From: an uncultured Verrucomicrobia subdivision 3 bacterium
Lineage (GTDB): Bacteria; Verrucomicrobiota; Verrucomicrobiia; Limisphaerales; UBA11358
NCBI GenBank assembly: GCA_903865745.1
Contig: CAIPKV010000071.1
Location: 1-64,000, forward strand
DNA length: 64,000 bases
Direction of reading: 5' to 3'
Shown: piece after piece, positions 30,641 to 39,214 of the stretch
Layout: the number at the start of each line of letters is the position of its first letter
Position numbering within the stretch: the first letter of the stretch is position 1
Made by a program: the position numbers and the translations under genes
The notes under the pieces: generated by a model
What the model saw: the letters and a program-made list of their open reading frames with translations, nothing else
Told to the model about the DNA's origin: nothing
Database searches by the model: none

Positions 30641-31135
30641 ATGAAAGAGCCACTCGCTACCCAACCAATCAATCCCGGCGTTCGCATCGGTCATGTCCAC
30701 CTCAAGGTGGCTGACCTTGAGCGCGCGCTGAAATTTTACTGCGGTGTGCTGGGCTTTGAACTGCAACAGCGCTTCGGGACGCAGGCGGCGTTTATTTCGG
30801 CGGGCGGTTATCATCATCACATCGGGCTGAATACGTGGGAGAGCGCGGGCGGTTCGCCGCCGCCACCGCGCAGCACCGGACTTTATCACGTCGCCATTTT
30901 GTATCCGACGCGCGCGCTGCTCGCGGACGCCGTGCGCCGCGTGCTGGCCGCCGGCGTGGAACTCGACGGGGCGGCCGACCACGGCGTGAGCGAGGCGATT
31001 TATCTGCGCGACCCGGATGACAATGGCGTGGAGCTTTACCGGGATCGTCCGGAAGCGGAATGGCCGCGCACACCCAATGGCGAACTCACCATGTACACGC
31101 GGCATCTCGATCTGGCCGGTCTGCTGAAGAACTGA
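30641..31135 (+). CDS. VOC-family (glyoxalase/extradiol dioxygenase fold) protein
   Basis: A 164-aa protein from MKEPLATQPINPGV. Two beta-alpha-beta-beta-beta modules are recognisable: IGHVHLKVADLERALKFYCGVLGF and TGLYHVAILYPTRALLADAVRRVL. Candidate metal ligands are His in GHVHLKV, His in GLYHVAI and Glu in DNGVELY. It resembles catechol 2,3-dioxygenase-like members, which cannot be assigned a substrate from sequence. An alternative ATG at 30605 overlaps the previous stop (TGATG), which would add 12 residues. I prefer 30641 because homology begins just after it. Confidence 0.85.
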   Translation: MKEPLATQPINPGVRIGHVHLKVADLERALKFYCGVLGFELQQRFGTQAAFISAGGYHHHIGLNTWESAGGSPPPPRSTGLYHVAILYPTRALLADAVRRVLAAGVELDGAADHGVSEAIYLRDPDDNGVELYRDRPEAEWPRTPNGELTMYTRHLDLAGLLKN

Positions 31136-31141
31136 GCCGGC

Positions 31142-32488
31142 TTACTCGAACTGAAAACCCTGCTGCCGCAGCCGTTGCAATTTGTAGAGCAACGCGCGGC
31201 GGCTGATGCCCAAGGCCTTCGCCGTTTCCGTGCGGTTAGACTTGTGCTGTTTCAGCGCGGCGAGAATCGCGTGCCGCTCGATTTCATCCATCGTCTGCGT
31301 GTCCGGCGAGGGCAACGGCGTGGCGGATTTCGCGGCGTCGCGCAATTTAGCCGGCAGATGTTCCGGCAGAATCAATTCACTTTGCGAGAGCAGCACCGCG
31401 CGTTCGATGGCGTTGCGCAGCTCGCGCACATTGCCGGGCCACGGATAATTCTGCAGACAATCCACCGTCGCGTCGGCGAGGCGCGCGCGATTGCGGGCGA
31501 ACTCGGCGGTGAATAGATTCGCCAGCGGCAAAATATCTTCGCGCCGTTCGCGCAGCGGCGGCAGGTTCAGCTCCACCACATTCAGGCGATAAAATAAATC
31601 TTCGCGGAAGCGGCCCGCTTTCACTTCCGCTTCGAGATCGCGATTGCTGGCGGCGAGAATGCGCGCGTTCGTGCGGATTTCGCGATTCGAGCCGATGCGC
31701 TGGAATTTGCCATCCTGCGTCACGCGCAGCAGCTTCGCTTGCAGGCCGGGCGACATCTCGGTGATTTCATCGAGAAAAATCGTCCCGCCATCCGCCTCCT
31801 CGAAGCGCCCGATCCGCATGGCGCTCGCGCCGGTGAACGACCCTTTCTCGTGACCGAACAATTCGCTTTCCAGCAACGTCTCCGGAATCGCGGCGCAATT
31901 AATCTTGATAAGCTTGCCACTGGCGCGGGCGCTCCACGCGTGAATCATGTCCGCGACCACTTCCTTGCCCGTACCGCTTTCGCCCGTGATGAGCACGCGC
32001 GTTTCCGACGGCGCAATCAGCGCAATATCTTGGAACAGCGCCAGGGTCAACGGACTTTGGGCCACGATGTGCGGGGGCAACGCTTTGCCGGGGCCGAGCT
32101 TGGGCGCCGCGGTTTGCGTGAGGCCGGTGGCTTGCCGGACCGTGGCGAGGAGTTCATCGAGGTCAATCGGCTTCGCGAGATAATTCAGCGCGCCATCGCG
32201 CATCGCGATCACGGCATCGCGGATATCGGCGTAAGCGGTGACGAGCAGGACGGGCAGCGCGGGAAATTGCGGACGCACGCGGCGGAGCGTTTCGAGGCCG
32301 GACAAGCCGGGCATCCGCACATCGGAAATCATCAGGTCGAAGTGGCCGGTCGGCAGGGTGGCCAAAGCCGATTCGCCCGAATCGGCGAGGACGGTATCAA
32401 AGCCCTGACCGCGCAGGAACGACTCCAGCAGACTGCGCTGGCCGGGATCATCGTCCACGATGAGGATGCGCGGCGTTTTAATTGGCAC
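31142..32488 (-). CDS. Sigma-54-dependent response regulator (NtrC family)
   Basis: A 448-aa protein. Receiver domain with acidic pocket VDDD (11-14) and phospho-acceptor D56 in MISDVRMPG. AAA+ domain with Walker A GESGTGKE (about 169) and the sigma-54 contact loop GSFTGA (about 214; Ser replaces the usual Ala). C-terminal Fis-type helix-turn-helix with TAKALGISRRALLYKLQRL. It should activate sigma-54 promoters after phosphorylation. No histidine kinase gene is adjacent in the window, so it appears to be an orphan here. It is convergent with the VOC gene, leaving six bases between the stops. Confidence 0.94.
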   Translation of the reverse strand: MPIKTPRILIVDDDPGQRSLLESFLRGQGFDTVLADSGESALATLPTGHFDLMISDVRMPGLSGLETLRRVRPQFPALPVLLVTAYADIRDAVIAMRDGALNYLAKPIDLDELLATVRQATGLTQTAAPKLGPGKALPPHIVAQSPLTLALFQDIALIAPSETRVLITGESGTGKEVVADMIHAWSARASGKLIKINCAAIPETLLESELFGHEKGSFTGASAMRIGRFEEADGGTIFLDEITEMSPGLQAKLLRVTQDGKFQRIGSNREIRTNARILAASNRDLEAEVKAGRFREDLFYRLNVVELNLPPLRERREDILPLANLFTAEFARNRARLADATVDCLQNYPWPGNVRELRNAIERAVLLSQSELILPEHLPAKLRDAAKSATPLPSPDTQTMDEIERHAILAALKQHKSNRTETAKALGISRRALLYKLQRLRQQGFQFE

Positions 32489-32813
32489 AAGCTGAAGCTA
32501 GTTTAAAACGCAGCGGGCAAAAAGGAAATTTGCGGCGCACAGCAAACGCCGGTGCCGGACTATTGCCGAGGTTGAATAACCCGTTGCGCGGGTGGTCCGG
32601 CAGGTTTTTCGATAGCAAAGGATGGGTAGTAAATGACAAAGCTTGGGAAGCACTGCTTTTGGCTATTTGAAAAACTGTACCCATCGCAGGATCTACTATT
32701 CGGGAAATGTCTCCCTCCTCGCCGCTCGGCGCTACCTCGCAACAACCATCGGCAACTTTGCGAACTTGGACGGCGGCAGGTTCAATGCCAGCGGTGGGGG
32801 GTGCAATAGTAGC

Positions 32814-33058
32814 GGCTACTGCTCATCCAGCTACGGCTACTGCTTACGCATCCACGGCTACTGCGTGCTCAACTACCGCTACTGCTTACGCACCTACGGC
32901 TACTGCGTGCGCAACTGCCGCTACTGCTCACGCATCTACGGCTACTGCGTGCGCAACTGCCGCTACTGCTCACGCATCTACGGCTACTGCGTACGCAACT
33001 GCGGCTACCGCTCACGCATCTACGGCTACTGCTCATCCATTCGCCGCTACTTTTTCAC
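32814..33058. repeat. 21-bp-period repeat array A4, core GGCTACTGC
   Basis: Units start every 21 bp from 32814 to 33024 (eleven full), with a twelfth partial at 33045. The core is SGCTACTGC. The other 12 bases alternate between types such as TCACGCATCTAC and GTGCGCAACTGC, and two consecutive 42-bp dimers are identical. Just before it, AGTAGC-GGCTACT forms a small inverted match to the core. It occupies the middle of the 710-bp gap between the NtrC-type gene and the next plus-strand gene. ORFs at 32643 and 32707 are products of the period. I saw no other gene in this gap. Confidence 0.95.
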
Positions 33059-33198
33059 CTCTTTTCATCGAAAATGAGCCTTTTAGGCTTAAAAGCTTCG
33101 GTTCGACGCCAAAAACGTCGTTTCCACCCATTTGGGGCGCACTAAAAAACTGTCACGGGCGTTGTCCCCGACAGGCTGCCTCACTAGACGGTTAATCA

Positions 33199-33921
33199 AT
33201 GACCTCAAAAACTATGAAACATAACTCTTATTATCCGCCAGGTCAGCCTGCCCAGATTGTCTGGCTCACGACCTTTGGCAACGAAATCCAAGCCCTCGGT
33301 CCCGGCTTAGGCTACACGGCGCTGCAAATCGCCGCCATGGTGGCCGATTGCCGCTGGATTATCTACCTGCTGCAAGCCTGGCTACCCGCCACGCGGCACT
33401 GGTCGCAGAACGGTACGCATACGGTGGCCGACGCCCTCACCGGCGACGGCAGCAAACTCATGGTGTTACCCGTTTACCTCGCCCCGGATCTACCGGAAGG
33501 CGCGGTGCCGGTAAATACCGGTGCCCTCAACCGCATCTTTGCGGTGGCGCAAGATATCAAGAACGGCGGTAAATGTTCTGAAACGGATCAAGTTAAACTC
33601 GGGATTCTGGGCACGGCGGCGGTCGGACCGGATATGACCAGCATCCAACCGGTGTTCAGCCTCAGCATCGTGGGTGGACAAGTGGTGTTGCATTCAGGTT
33701 TCGGCGGTTATTCCGCCTACCTGGACGCCATCGAATGGCGGGTGAACCGGAACGATGGCAAGGGCAACGGGCCCCTGGTCATGACCACCTCGCAGAACTA
33801 TACGGACCTGCAACCGTTTCCCGTCGCAAGCACGGTCTGGACTTATAGCGGCATTTTTCTATTGAATAATGTGCGCGTGGGCGTCTGGAGCCAGCCCGTC
33901 AGCATCGCCGTGCAGGCGTGA
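33199..33921 (+). CDS. Hypothetical protein (240 aa)
   Basis: I do not assign a function. The N-terminal part has YYPPGQPAQIVWLTTFGNEI followed by an Ala-rich helical stretch (TALQIAAMVADCRWIIYLLQAW). The second half looks beta-rich, resembling a fibronectin-type or Ig-like module (LDAIEWRVNRND to YSGIFLLNNVRVGVWSQPVSIAV). There is no signal peptide. The start may be ATG 33199 or the in-frame ATG at 33214, and neither has a clear ribosome-binding site. It is followed by a clear terminator, so it is monocistronic. Confidence 0.7.
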   Translation: MTSKTMKHNSYYPPGQPAQIVWLTTFGNEIQALGPGLGYTALQIAAMVADCRWIIYLLQAWLPATRHWSQNGTHTVADALTGDGSKLMVLPVYLAPDLPEGAVPVNTGALNRIFAVAQDIKNGGKCSETDQVKLGILGTAAVGPDMTSIQPVFSLSIVGGQVVLHSGFGGYSAYLDAIEWRVNRNDGKGNGPLVMTTSQNYTDLQPFPVASTVWTYSGIFLLNNVRVGVWSQPVSIAVQA

Positions 33922-33941
33922 TATAATATCCACAAACCGCA

Positions 33942-33976
33942 AGCGGCCTCCGGCGACGGGGGCCGCTCTTTTTTTA
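33942..33976 (+). terminator. Rho-independent terminator
   Basis: Stem AGCGGCC / GGCCGCT with a GC-rich loop, followed by CTTTTTTTT, 20 bp after the hypothetical gene. Confidence 0.93.
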
Positions 33977-34093
33977 TCGGATGCTACGGGCAGGGGCGAG
34001 CGTCACACCAAAAAACGGCTGGACTAAGGAATGTGACCGGCGCAATCTCCGCTTCATGAAACCGGATAGATTAAACGAGGAGGCGTCGATTAC

Positions 34094-34467
34094 CTGTTAG
34101 GCGGCATCACTAGTTATGCAACAAGAGCCAGACTTTGCTAATGAAGTAGAGGAGATTGAGCCGCGCGATCCAGTTTGGCTAAGGTGGTCGAAGTTTTTGT
34201 CCGTCATTGTTGTTTTAGCCTTGATGCTTGGCGGTTTATTCGGGATTTCGATTCATGTTGTTGCGTGGCATACCCAGCTTACTTCAGACACCTACATCCC
34301 GATTGGACCGCGAAAGACGCGTTATATGGAACAGTCAGCCAACGACACCAGACAGGCTTTCAAACAGAGATTTATTGTTGGCAGCACAATCGGCGGTGTG
34401 TGTGGGTTGATTTATGTCATTCGTTGTTTGATTAAGGATGAAGACCCATAACCATGCCGCCTAACAG
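34094..34467. other. 374-bp segment bounded by perfect 14-bp inverted repeats (cassette-like)
   Basis: CTGTTAGGCGGCAT at 34094-34107 and its exact reverse complement at 34454-34467 bracket a single small ORF almost tightly (8 bp before the start, 2 bp after the stop). The inner words GTTAGGC and GCCTAAC match the GTTRRRY and RYYYAAC core-site patterns of integron cassette boundaries. A complete attC fold was not visible and no integrase gene is in the window. The enclosed DNA looks less GC-rich than the neighbourhood. Confidence 0.7.
34116..34451 (+). CDS. Small membrane protein inside the inverted-repeat segment (111 aa)
   Basis: Two hydrophobic helices (FLSVIVVLALMLGGLFGIS near residues 27-45 and VGSTIGGVCGLIYVIRCL near 88-105), an acidic N-terminus and a polar loop containing YIPIGPRKTRYMEQ. 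No family recognised. The base composition is more AT-rich than neighbouring genes and codon use differs, consistent with acquisition. It is the only gene between the 14-bp inverted repeats. Confidence 0.65.
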   Translation: MQQEPDFANEVEEIEPRDPVWLRWSKFLSVIVVLALMLGGLFGISIHVVAWHTQLTSDTYIPIGPRKTRYMEQSANDTRQAFKQRFIVGSTIGGVCGLIYVIRCLIKDEDP

Positions 34468-34635
34468 ACTGATAGGCTGCATTGGTTAAGTTCACCCCTT
34501 CAGCTTCCGCTCCAGCATCCCGCCGACCCGCATCCCGCCGCGCCCGCTCCGAGGCGTCTTTGCGCTGGCAGTTTTGCGGGCGGTTCCGTATTTTTCGCGG
34601 CGAGCGGCAAACTCTAACTTTAACCCACCTATAAT

Positions 34636-35142
34636 ATGACTTCATTTCTCAGAATCCTGGCGACTAAATCCTGCGTCAGCGCGGCGGCGAGCCTGTTCAT
34701 CCTGACCGCCCTGCTGGGCGCCGGTTGCAGTTCGCTGAATAAACCGGCCTCGGCTGGCTTCGCGTCGGTGATCATTTCCAATCCCAGTATGGATAAAATC
34801 CGGGCGGCGGCGGTGACGGTGTTCCAGCAAAACGGCTACCGGCAAATGGCGTTGCCCGCCGATGAACTGGCGTTCGAACGCGAGGCGACGCGGCGCGAGC
34901 AGATCGACTACGCGGGCTTCGTGGGCGCGCATGAGGGCGAAGAGGTGCTGATCCGGGTGCGGCTGAGCATTGAGGCGAGCGGCGTGGGTGCGTACCGGCT
35001 GAGCTGCAAGGCTTACGCGGTGTGTAATCCGGGCCAGGCGGTCTTTGAGACTTCGACGGCGCTGTTCGGTTTCCAGAGCGGGCCGTACCAGAAGCTGCTG
35101 GATAATGTCAAAGGCACGGCGGAAATGCCCGGCGCGAAATAA
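34636..35142 (+). CDS. Predicted lipoprotein (168 aa)
   Basis: A signal sequence ends in the lipobox LLGAGC (Cys near residue 31). The mature part has a mixed alpha-beta pattern (MDKIRAAAVTVFQQNGYRQM, then a beta-rich stretch), suggesting a small periplasmic or outer-membrane-attached domain. I cannot name a family. It ends against a terminator shared with the convergent hopanoid operon. Confidence 0.75.
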   Translation: MTSFLRILATKSCVSAAASLFILTALLGAGCSSLNKPASAGFASVIISNPSMDKIRAAAVTVFQQNGYRQMALPADELAFEREATRREQIDYAGFVGAHEGEEVLIRVRLSIEASGVGAYRLSCKAYAVCNPGQAVFETSTALFGFQSGPYQKLLDNVKGTAEMPGAK

Positions 35143-35169
35143 AAAAAGCGCGTCATTGCTGACGCGCTT
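35141..35169 (-). terminator. Terminator between lipoprotein gene and hopanoid operon
   Basis: Stem AGCGCGTCA / TGACGCGCT with a 4-base loop. On the minus strand it is followed by a run of seven T, so it mainly serves hpnJ; the plus-strand tail is weak. Confidence 0.9.
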
Positions 35170-35193
35170 GAAGTGGTTAAAACGGGCGAGCCG

Positions 35194-36651
35194 TTAAGCG
35201 GCCGCCGCCGCCTTCGCCGCCACGCGGCTGTCCTTGCGATCTTTAAAGCCTTTGAAGAACTCGAAGCCTTCGCGCAGGCGGCGCACCATGACGTCCTTGT
35301 CCTCGAGCATGGTTTTGACAATGCGCAGGATGGGTTTCGGGCGGAAATAATACTGGCGATAGAAGCGCTCGACTTCTTCGAAGATCTCTTCCTTGTTCAG
35401 GCCGGGATATTCAATGGTGCTGCTCTGGTAACCGACGTCGCCAAGCAAATCGGTCTTCTCTTTCTTGGCAAACCAGCCGTTGAGCTTGGCCTGCTCGTAC
35501 AGTTCGGTGCCGGGATAGGGCGCGGCGAGCGAGACCTGCATGGAGAAGACATCGAGCTCCTTCGCGAAGTCGATGGTCTGCTGAATGGTCTCGCGGGTCT
35601 CGACCGGCAGGCCGAGGATGAAGGTGCCGTGAATAATGACGCCGGCGCGGTGCGCGTCCTTGGTGAAGCGGCGCATTTCATCGACGGTGACGCCCTTCTT
35701 GATGTTCTTGAGGATCTGGTCGTTGCCGCTCTCGTAGCCGACGAGGAAGAGGCGAAGGCCATTGTCCTTGAGCAATTTGATGTTGTCGTAGTCGATGTTC
35801 GCGCGGCTGTTGCAGGACCATTGGACGCCGAGCGGCGAAATCTTCTTCGCAATCTCGCGGGCGCGGGGCAGGTTGGCCGTGAAGGTGTCGTCGTCGAAGA
35901 AGTATTCCTTCACTTCGGGGAACAGCTTTTGCAGATGCGCCATCTCGGCGGCGACGCTGTCGGCCGAGCGCACGCGGTACTTATGGCCGCCAATGGTCTG
36001 CGGCCAGAGGCAGAAGGTGCATTGCGCCGGGCAACCGCGCCCGGTGTACAGGCTCATGTACGGGTGGTTCAGATAGCCGTTGAAATATTTCTGAACGTCG
36101 AGGTCGCGGCGGTAGATATCGCCAATCCAAGGGAGTTCGTCGAGGTTCTGAATGAGTTCGCGCTCGGGGTTATGCTTGATCTTGCCGTCTTTGTCTTTGT
36201 AGGACAAACCGTGGATGGTCGAAAGCTCGCGGCCTTCGGCGACTTCCTTGCAGGTGTAATCAAACTCCTTGCGGCCGACCCAGTCGATGGCGGACGACGC
36301 CTTGAGCGTCTCGGTGGGCAACACGGCGACGTGCGCGCCGACGAAGCCGATCTTCGTCTCGGGCTTCTGCGCCTTGATGGCTTCGGCCACCTTGCAATCG
36401 TTTTTCAGCGACGGCGTGGAGGTGTGAATGATGATGTGATCGAATTCCTTCGCGGCCTTGAGGCATTCTTCGATGCCGATGTTATGCGGCGGGCAATCCA
36501 TCAGCTTGGAATTGGGCGTGAGCGCGGCGGGCATGGCCAGCCACGTCGGATACCAATAGCTGGTGACTTCGCGGACGGTCTGGTAGCGCGCACCGGCGCC
36601 GCCATCAAAGCCGTCGAAACTCGGGGGTGAAAGAAACAGGGTCTTGCTCAT
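35194..36651 (-). CDS. hpnJ: Hopanoid biosynthesis radical SAM protein HpnJ
   Basis: A 485-aa protein with an N-terminal cobalamin-binding-like domain (B12-radical SAM type) and a radical SAM core with CPAQCTFC near residues 206-213, preceded by SLYTGRG. The opening MSKTLFLSPPSFDGFDGGAGARYQ is characteristic of HpnJ, which acts late on the bacteriohopanepolyol side chain (formation of the cyclitol ether of bacteriohopanetetrol). It lies 30 bases downstream of hpnH in the same operon. The Ala/Lys-rich C-terminus (RVAAKAAAAA) is probably disordered. No squalene-hopene cyclase gene is in the window. Confidence 0.93.
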   Translation of the reverse strand: MSKTLFLSPPSFDGFDGGAGARYQTVREVTSYWYPTWLAMPAALTPNSKLMDCPPHNIGIEECLKAAKEFDHIIIHTSTPSLKNDCKVAEAIKAQKPETKIGFVGAHVAVLPTETLKASSAIDWVGRKEFDYTCKEVAEGRELSTIHGLSYKDKDGKIKHNPERELIQNLDELPWIGDIYRRDLDVQKYFNGYLNHPYMSLYTGRGCPAQCTFCLWPQTIGGHKYRVRSADSVAAEMAHLQKLFPEVKEYFFDDDTFTANLPRAREIAKKISPLGVQWSCNSRANIDYDNIKLLKDNGLRLFLVGYESGNDQILKNIKKGVTVDEMRRFTKDAHRAGVIIHGTFILGLPVETRETIQQTIDFAKELDVFSMQVSLAAPYPGTELYEQAKLNGWFAKKEKTDLLGDVGYQSSTIEYPGLNKEEIFEEVERFYRQYYFRPKPILRIVKTMLEDKDVMVRRLREGFEFFKGFKDRKDSRVAAKAAAAA

Positions 36652-36681
36652 GTGGATACGATAGATGTTTGATCGGAGAAG

Positions 36682-38121
36682 TTATTCCGCCTTTTTGACG
36701 GCTTTGATTTTCGCGAGCAATTCGTCGCGTTCGGAGGTGTCGGACGTGCCGCAGTGGCTACCGACGTGGGCCTCGTGACCATTGCCGTTGTGGCTGTGCT
36801 CTTCTTCCTTGTGGGAGAAGGCACCGCGCGCACCGGCGGCGGGGGAATTGATGACGGCCTTGGCTTCAGCGAGATGGCCTTTGCCAATGGTCACGCCGTT
36901 GTAGGCGCGCTTCGCGAGTTCGGGTGAAGCGGGATACGGCTTGGGCTTCGCGCCGAAGTTGTATTTGAAATTCTTCCAGTTGTCGCCGGACTGATAATTC
37001 GTGCCGAGCGCGCCGCTGGGGTCGTAGCCGCAATGCACCATGCAATGTTCGCAGCGCGGGTCGCGGGCTTTGCCATTCACGACGCCATAGTTTTCCCACT
37101 TCACTTCGCGCAACATTTCCTGATAGCCGCCGTAATGGCCGTCGGTCATCAGATAGCAGGGCGCTTTCCAGCCCTTGACGTTGTAGGTGGGAATGGCCCA
37201 GGCGGTGCAGGTCAGCTCGCGTTTGCCGGCGAGAAATTCCTGATATACCGGCGTGCCGAAAATGGTGAAGGCCTTGCCCCATTCCTGAATCTTGGCGAAT
37301 TTGGCGCGGGTCATGTCGCGCGTGAGGAAGAATTCCTTGGGATCGCGACCGAGGCGCGAGACCATGTCCTTCTTGGCGGCGTCGTAATCGTAGCCGGGCG
37401 AGATGGTGTGGCCGTCCACTTCGAGCGAGGAAAGATACTTGAACATATCCTCAATCTCCGCCACGTCCGTCTCGCGATAGACGGTGGTGTTGGTCGCGAC
37501 CTGGTAACCGCAAATCTTCGCCATCTTGATGGCCTCAACGCATTCCTTGAAGACGCCTTCGCGCTCGACGATGAGGTCGTGCGTGAATTCCAAACCGTCC
37601 ACGTGGACGTTCCAATACATCCATTGCGTGGGGCGGATGACGACTTTTTTCTTGGCCGCGTCGTCGGACTTGCGGATGACGTCCGCTTCCTTGTCCGTGA
37701 TGAGTTTGCCATCGAGCAACTGCTTGAGCATTGGCTCCAGCGCTGGCGTATAAATGGCAGCAAGGTAATCGCGCATTTTCTTGCGCATGAACATCCCGTT
37801 CGTGCAAACGTAGATGACGCGGCCCTGGTCGAGCAGGCCGGCGATGAGTTCCTCGATCTTGGGATAAATCAGCGGTTCGCCGCCACAGATGGAAACCATC
37901 GGGGCATCGCATTCGACGGCGGCCTGCAGACATTGCTCCAGCGGCACCATGTCCTTGAGGGACGTGGAGTATTCGCGGATGCGGCCGCAGCCGGTGCAGG
38001 TCAAATTGCAGGTGTGCAGCGGTTCGAGCTGCAAGACCATGGCGAATTTGGGGGTCTTACGCAGTTTGTGTTTGATAATGTGGCTGGCGATTTTCTTCGT
38101 CAGCGCGAATGGGAAACGCAT
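36682..38121 (-). CDS. hpnH: Adenosyl-hopene transferase HpnH (radical SAM)
   Basis: A 479-aa protein with a radical SAM cluster motif C38-x3-C42-x2-C45 (CNLTCTGC), GGEP-type SAM motif (ICGGEPLIY) and the family start MRFPFALTKKIASHIIK. HpnH joins the 5'-deoxyadenosyl group to diploptene, the first step in extending the hopanoid side chain. The protein is about 100 residues longer than the usual ~350-380 aa. There is an insertion after the CTNGMFM strand (around residues 122-165) and a C-terminal tail rich in His, Asn and Gly (HKEEEHSHNGNGHEAHVGSH). It is the middle gene of the lipoprotein-hpnH-hpnJ operon. Confidence 0.94.
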   Translation of the reverse strand: MRFPFALTKKIASHIIKHKLRKTPKFAMVLQLEPLHTCNLTCTGCGRIREYSTSLKDMVPLEQCLQAAVECDAPMVSICGGEPLIYPKIEELIAGLLDQGRVIYVCTNGMFMRKKMRDYLAAIYTPALEPMLKQLLDGKLITDKEADVIRKSDDAAKKKVVIRPTQWMYWNVHVDGLEFTHDLIVEREGVFKECVEAIKMAKICGYQVATNTTVYRETDVAEIEDMFKYLSSLEVDGHTISPGYDYDAAKKDMVSRLGRDPKEFFLTRDMTRAKFAKIQEWGKAFTIFGTPVYQEFLAGKRELTCTAWAIPTYNVKGWKAPCYLMTDGHYGGYQEMLREVKWENYGVVNGKARDPRCEHCMVHCGYDPSGALGTNYQSGDNWKNFKYNFGAKPKPYPASPELAKRAYNGVTIGKGHLAEAKAVINSPAAGARGAFSHKEEEHSHNGNGHEAHVGSHCGTSDTSERDELLAKIKAVKKAE

Positions 38122-38123
38122 AG

Positions 38124-38324
38124 TTATTTGGAAGAAGCGATTTCGCTGGAAATTACCGGGGGCAACCCCGGCGTTTTAACCGGCGCGTCATTTTTCAGCA
38201 ATCCTGGCAGAAAAAAGCTGGCCGGTGAGACGCTCTGGCTGGAGTTCACGCCGGAACAGCCAGCGCTCGCAAGCGCGACTGCGGCCAGCATGGCCAGACC
38301 AAGAAAATTCCAGTGTAATCTCAC
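38124..38324 (-). CDS. Small predicted lipoprotein, first gene of the hopanoid operon (66 aa)
   Basis: I choose the GTG at 38324, which gives VRLHWNFLGLAMLAAVALASAGC as signal sequence with lipobox ASAGC. The ORF-track version from 38447 would run under the divergent gene's promoter and adds an unlikely leader. The mature peptide is about 45 residues, Pro/Ser-rich (PVKTPGLPPVIS). The stop is two bases before the hpnH start, so it is translationally linked to hpnH. Function unknown; a membrane-attached partner of hopanoid synthesis or transport is possible. Confidence 0.65.
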   Translation of the reverse strand: MRLHWNFLGLAMLAAVALASAGCSGVNSSQSVSPASFFLPGLLKNDAPVKTPGLPPVISSEIASSK

Positions 38325-38376
38325 TTGCCGAGTATAAATTACTTCGTCACGATGGCAACTTCTAATTGACTGCATC

Positions 38377-39153
38377 ATGTTACCGAATCTGCGCATTCTG
38401 GGAGTACTAGCCGTTGCCTTTTGGCTGGCGGCAGTGGCGGTTGCCATGGCGCAATCGCCTGAAGACCGGATTTTTGCCGCCCGCGCGCAAACGGCCTTTG
38501 AGCTTGCCCAGAAGCATTATCAGGCCGACACCAATTCCACTGCGGCCGCGCAGGAATTGGCGCGAAGCAGTTTTGAGGTGGCGGATCTGGCGACCAACGA
38601 GACGAAGCGCGCGGAATTTGCCCGCATCGGCATTGCCGTCTGCCACCATTGGCTCAAGCGCGAGCCTAATTCTGCTGCCGGTCATTACTATCTTGCCATG
38701 AACCTTGGTAAACTGGCGCAGGCTGAGGCACCGTCGCTCGCCGCCTACCGGCTGGTTCACGAGGTTGAGCAAGAGTTTACGGAGGCGGCGAAACTTGATA
38801 TGCAGTTTGACCATGCCGGGCCGGCGCGTTGCCTGGGCGAGCTTTATTTTGAGGCTCCCGGCTGGCCGTTCAGTGTCGGCAACAACCACAAGGCGCGCGA
38901 ATGGTATGAACGCGCGGTCGCCATCGCGCCGGAATATCCCGGCAACCAGCTCGACCTGGCCGAGGCGCAGTTGCAATGGCGTGAGCCGGCGGCGTTGGAG
39001 ACAACGATGAAAAGCCTCGACGCCCACTGGCCGGCCGCAAAAACTAATTTTGCAGGCGTTGTTTGGGAGGCGGACTGGCTGGATTGGAACGCCCGTCGGG
39101 CGGCGCTCGCAGTGGAGCTTCAGAAGATTCACCGGCGTGACTCGGGTTCATAG
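38377..39153 (+). CDS. Exported helical (TPR-like) protein
   Basis: A 258-aa protein with a signal peptide ending around AVAMA-Q. The mature region is all-helical with TPR-like pairs (FELAQKHYQADTNSTAAAQELAR; HYYLAMNLGKLAQ; AREWYERAVAIAPEYPGN). Verrucomicrobial TatT/TPR-like periplasmic proteins look like this. It is divergent from the hopanoid operon, 52 bp apart. No catalytic motif was seen. Role unknown, perhaps scaffolding in the envelope. Confidence 0.75.
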   Translation: MLPNLRILGVLAVAFWLAAVAVAMAQSPEDRIFAARAQTAFELAQKHYQADTNSTAAAQELARSSFEVADLATNETKRAEFARIGIAVCHHWLKREPNSAAGHYYLAMNLGKLAQAEAPSLAAYRLVHEVEQEFTEAAKLDMQFDHAGPARCLGELYFEAPGWPFSVGNNHKAREWYERAVAIAPEYPGNQLDLAEAQLQWREPAALETTMKSLDAHWPAAKTNFAGVVWEADWLDWNARRAALAVELQKIHRRDSGS

Positions 39154-39214
39154 TGATTTTGGTGGGTGCAAAAGTGAACGGATAATCTACACTGCCGTCC
39201 AAGATATCAGAAAG

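Noticed and set aside
34060-34530. Complete integron with integrase and attC sites
   Set aside because: Only boundary-like core words are seen; no intI gene and no full attC hairpin could be found in the window.
35173-36630. 485-aa plus-strand ORF opposite hpnJ
   Set aside because: Shadow of hpnJ on the other strand; Ala/Asp/Val-rich composition without motifs. Similar shadows oppose thiC (20945-22963), hpnH (37033-38337), rng (52611-54557) and rpsA (56259-57959).
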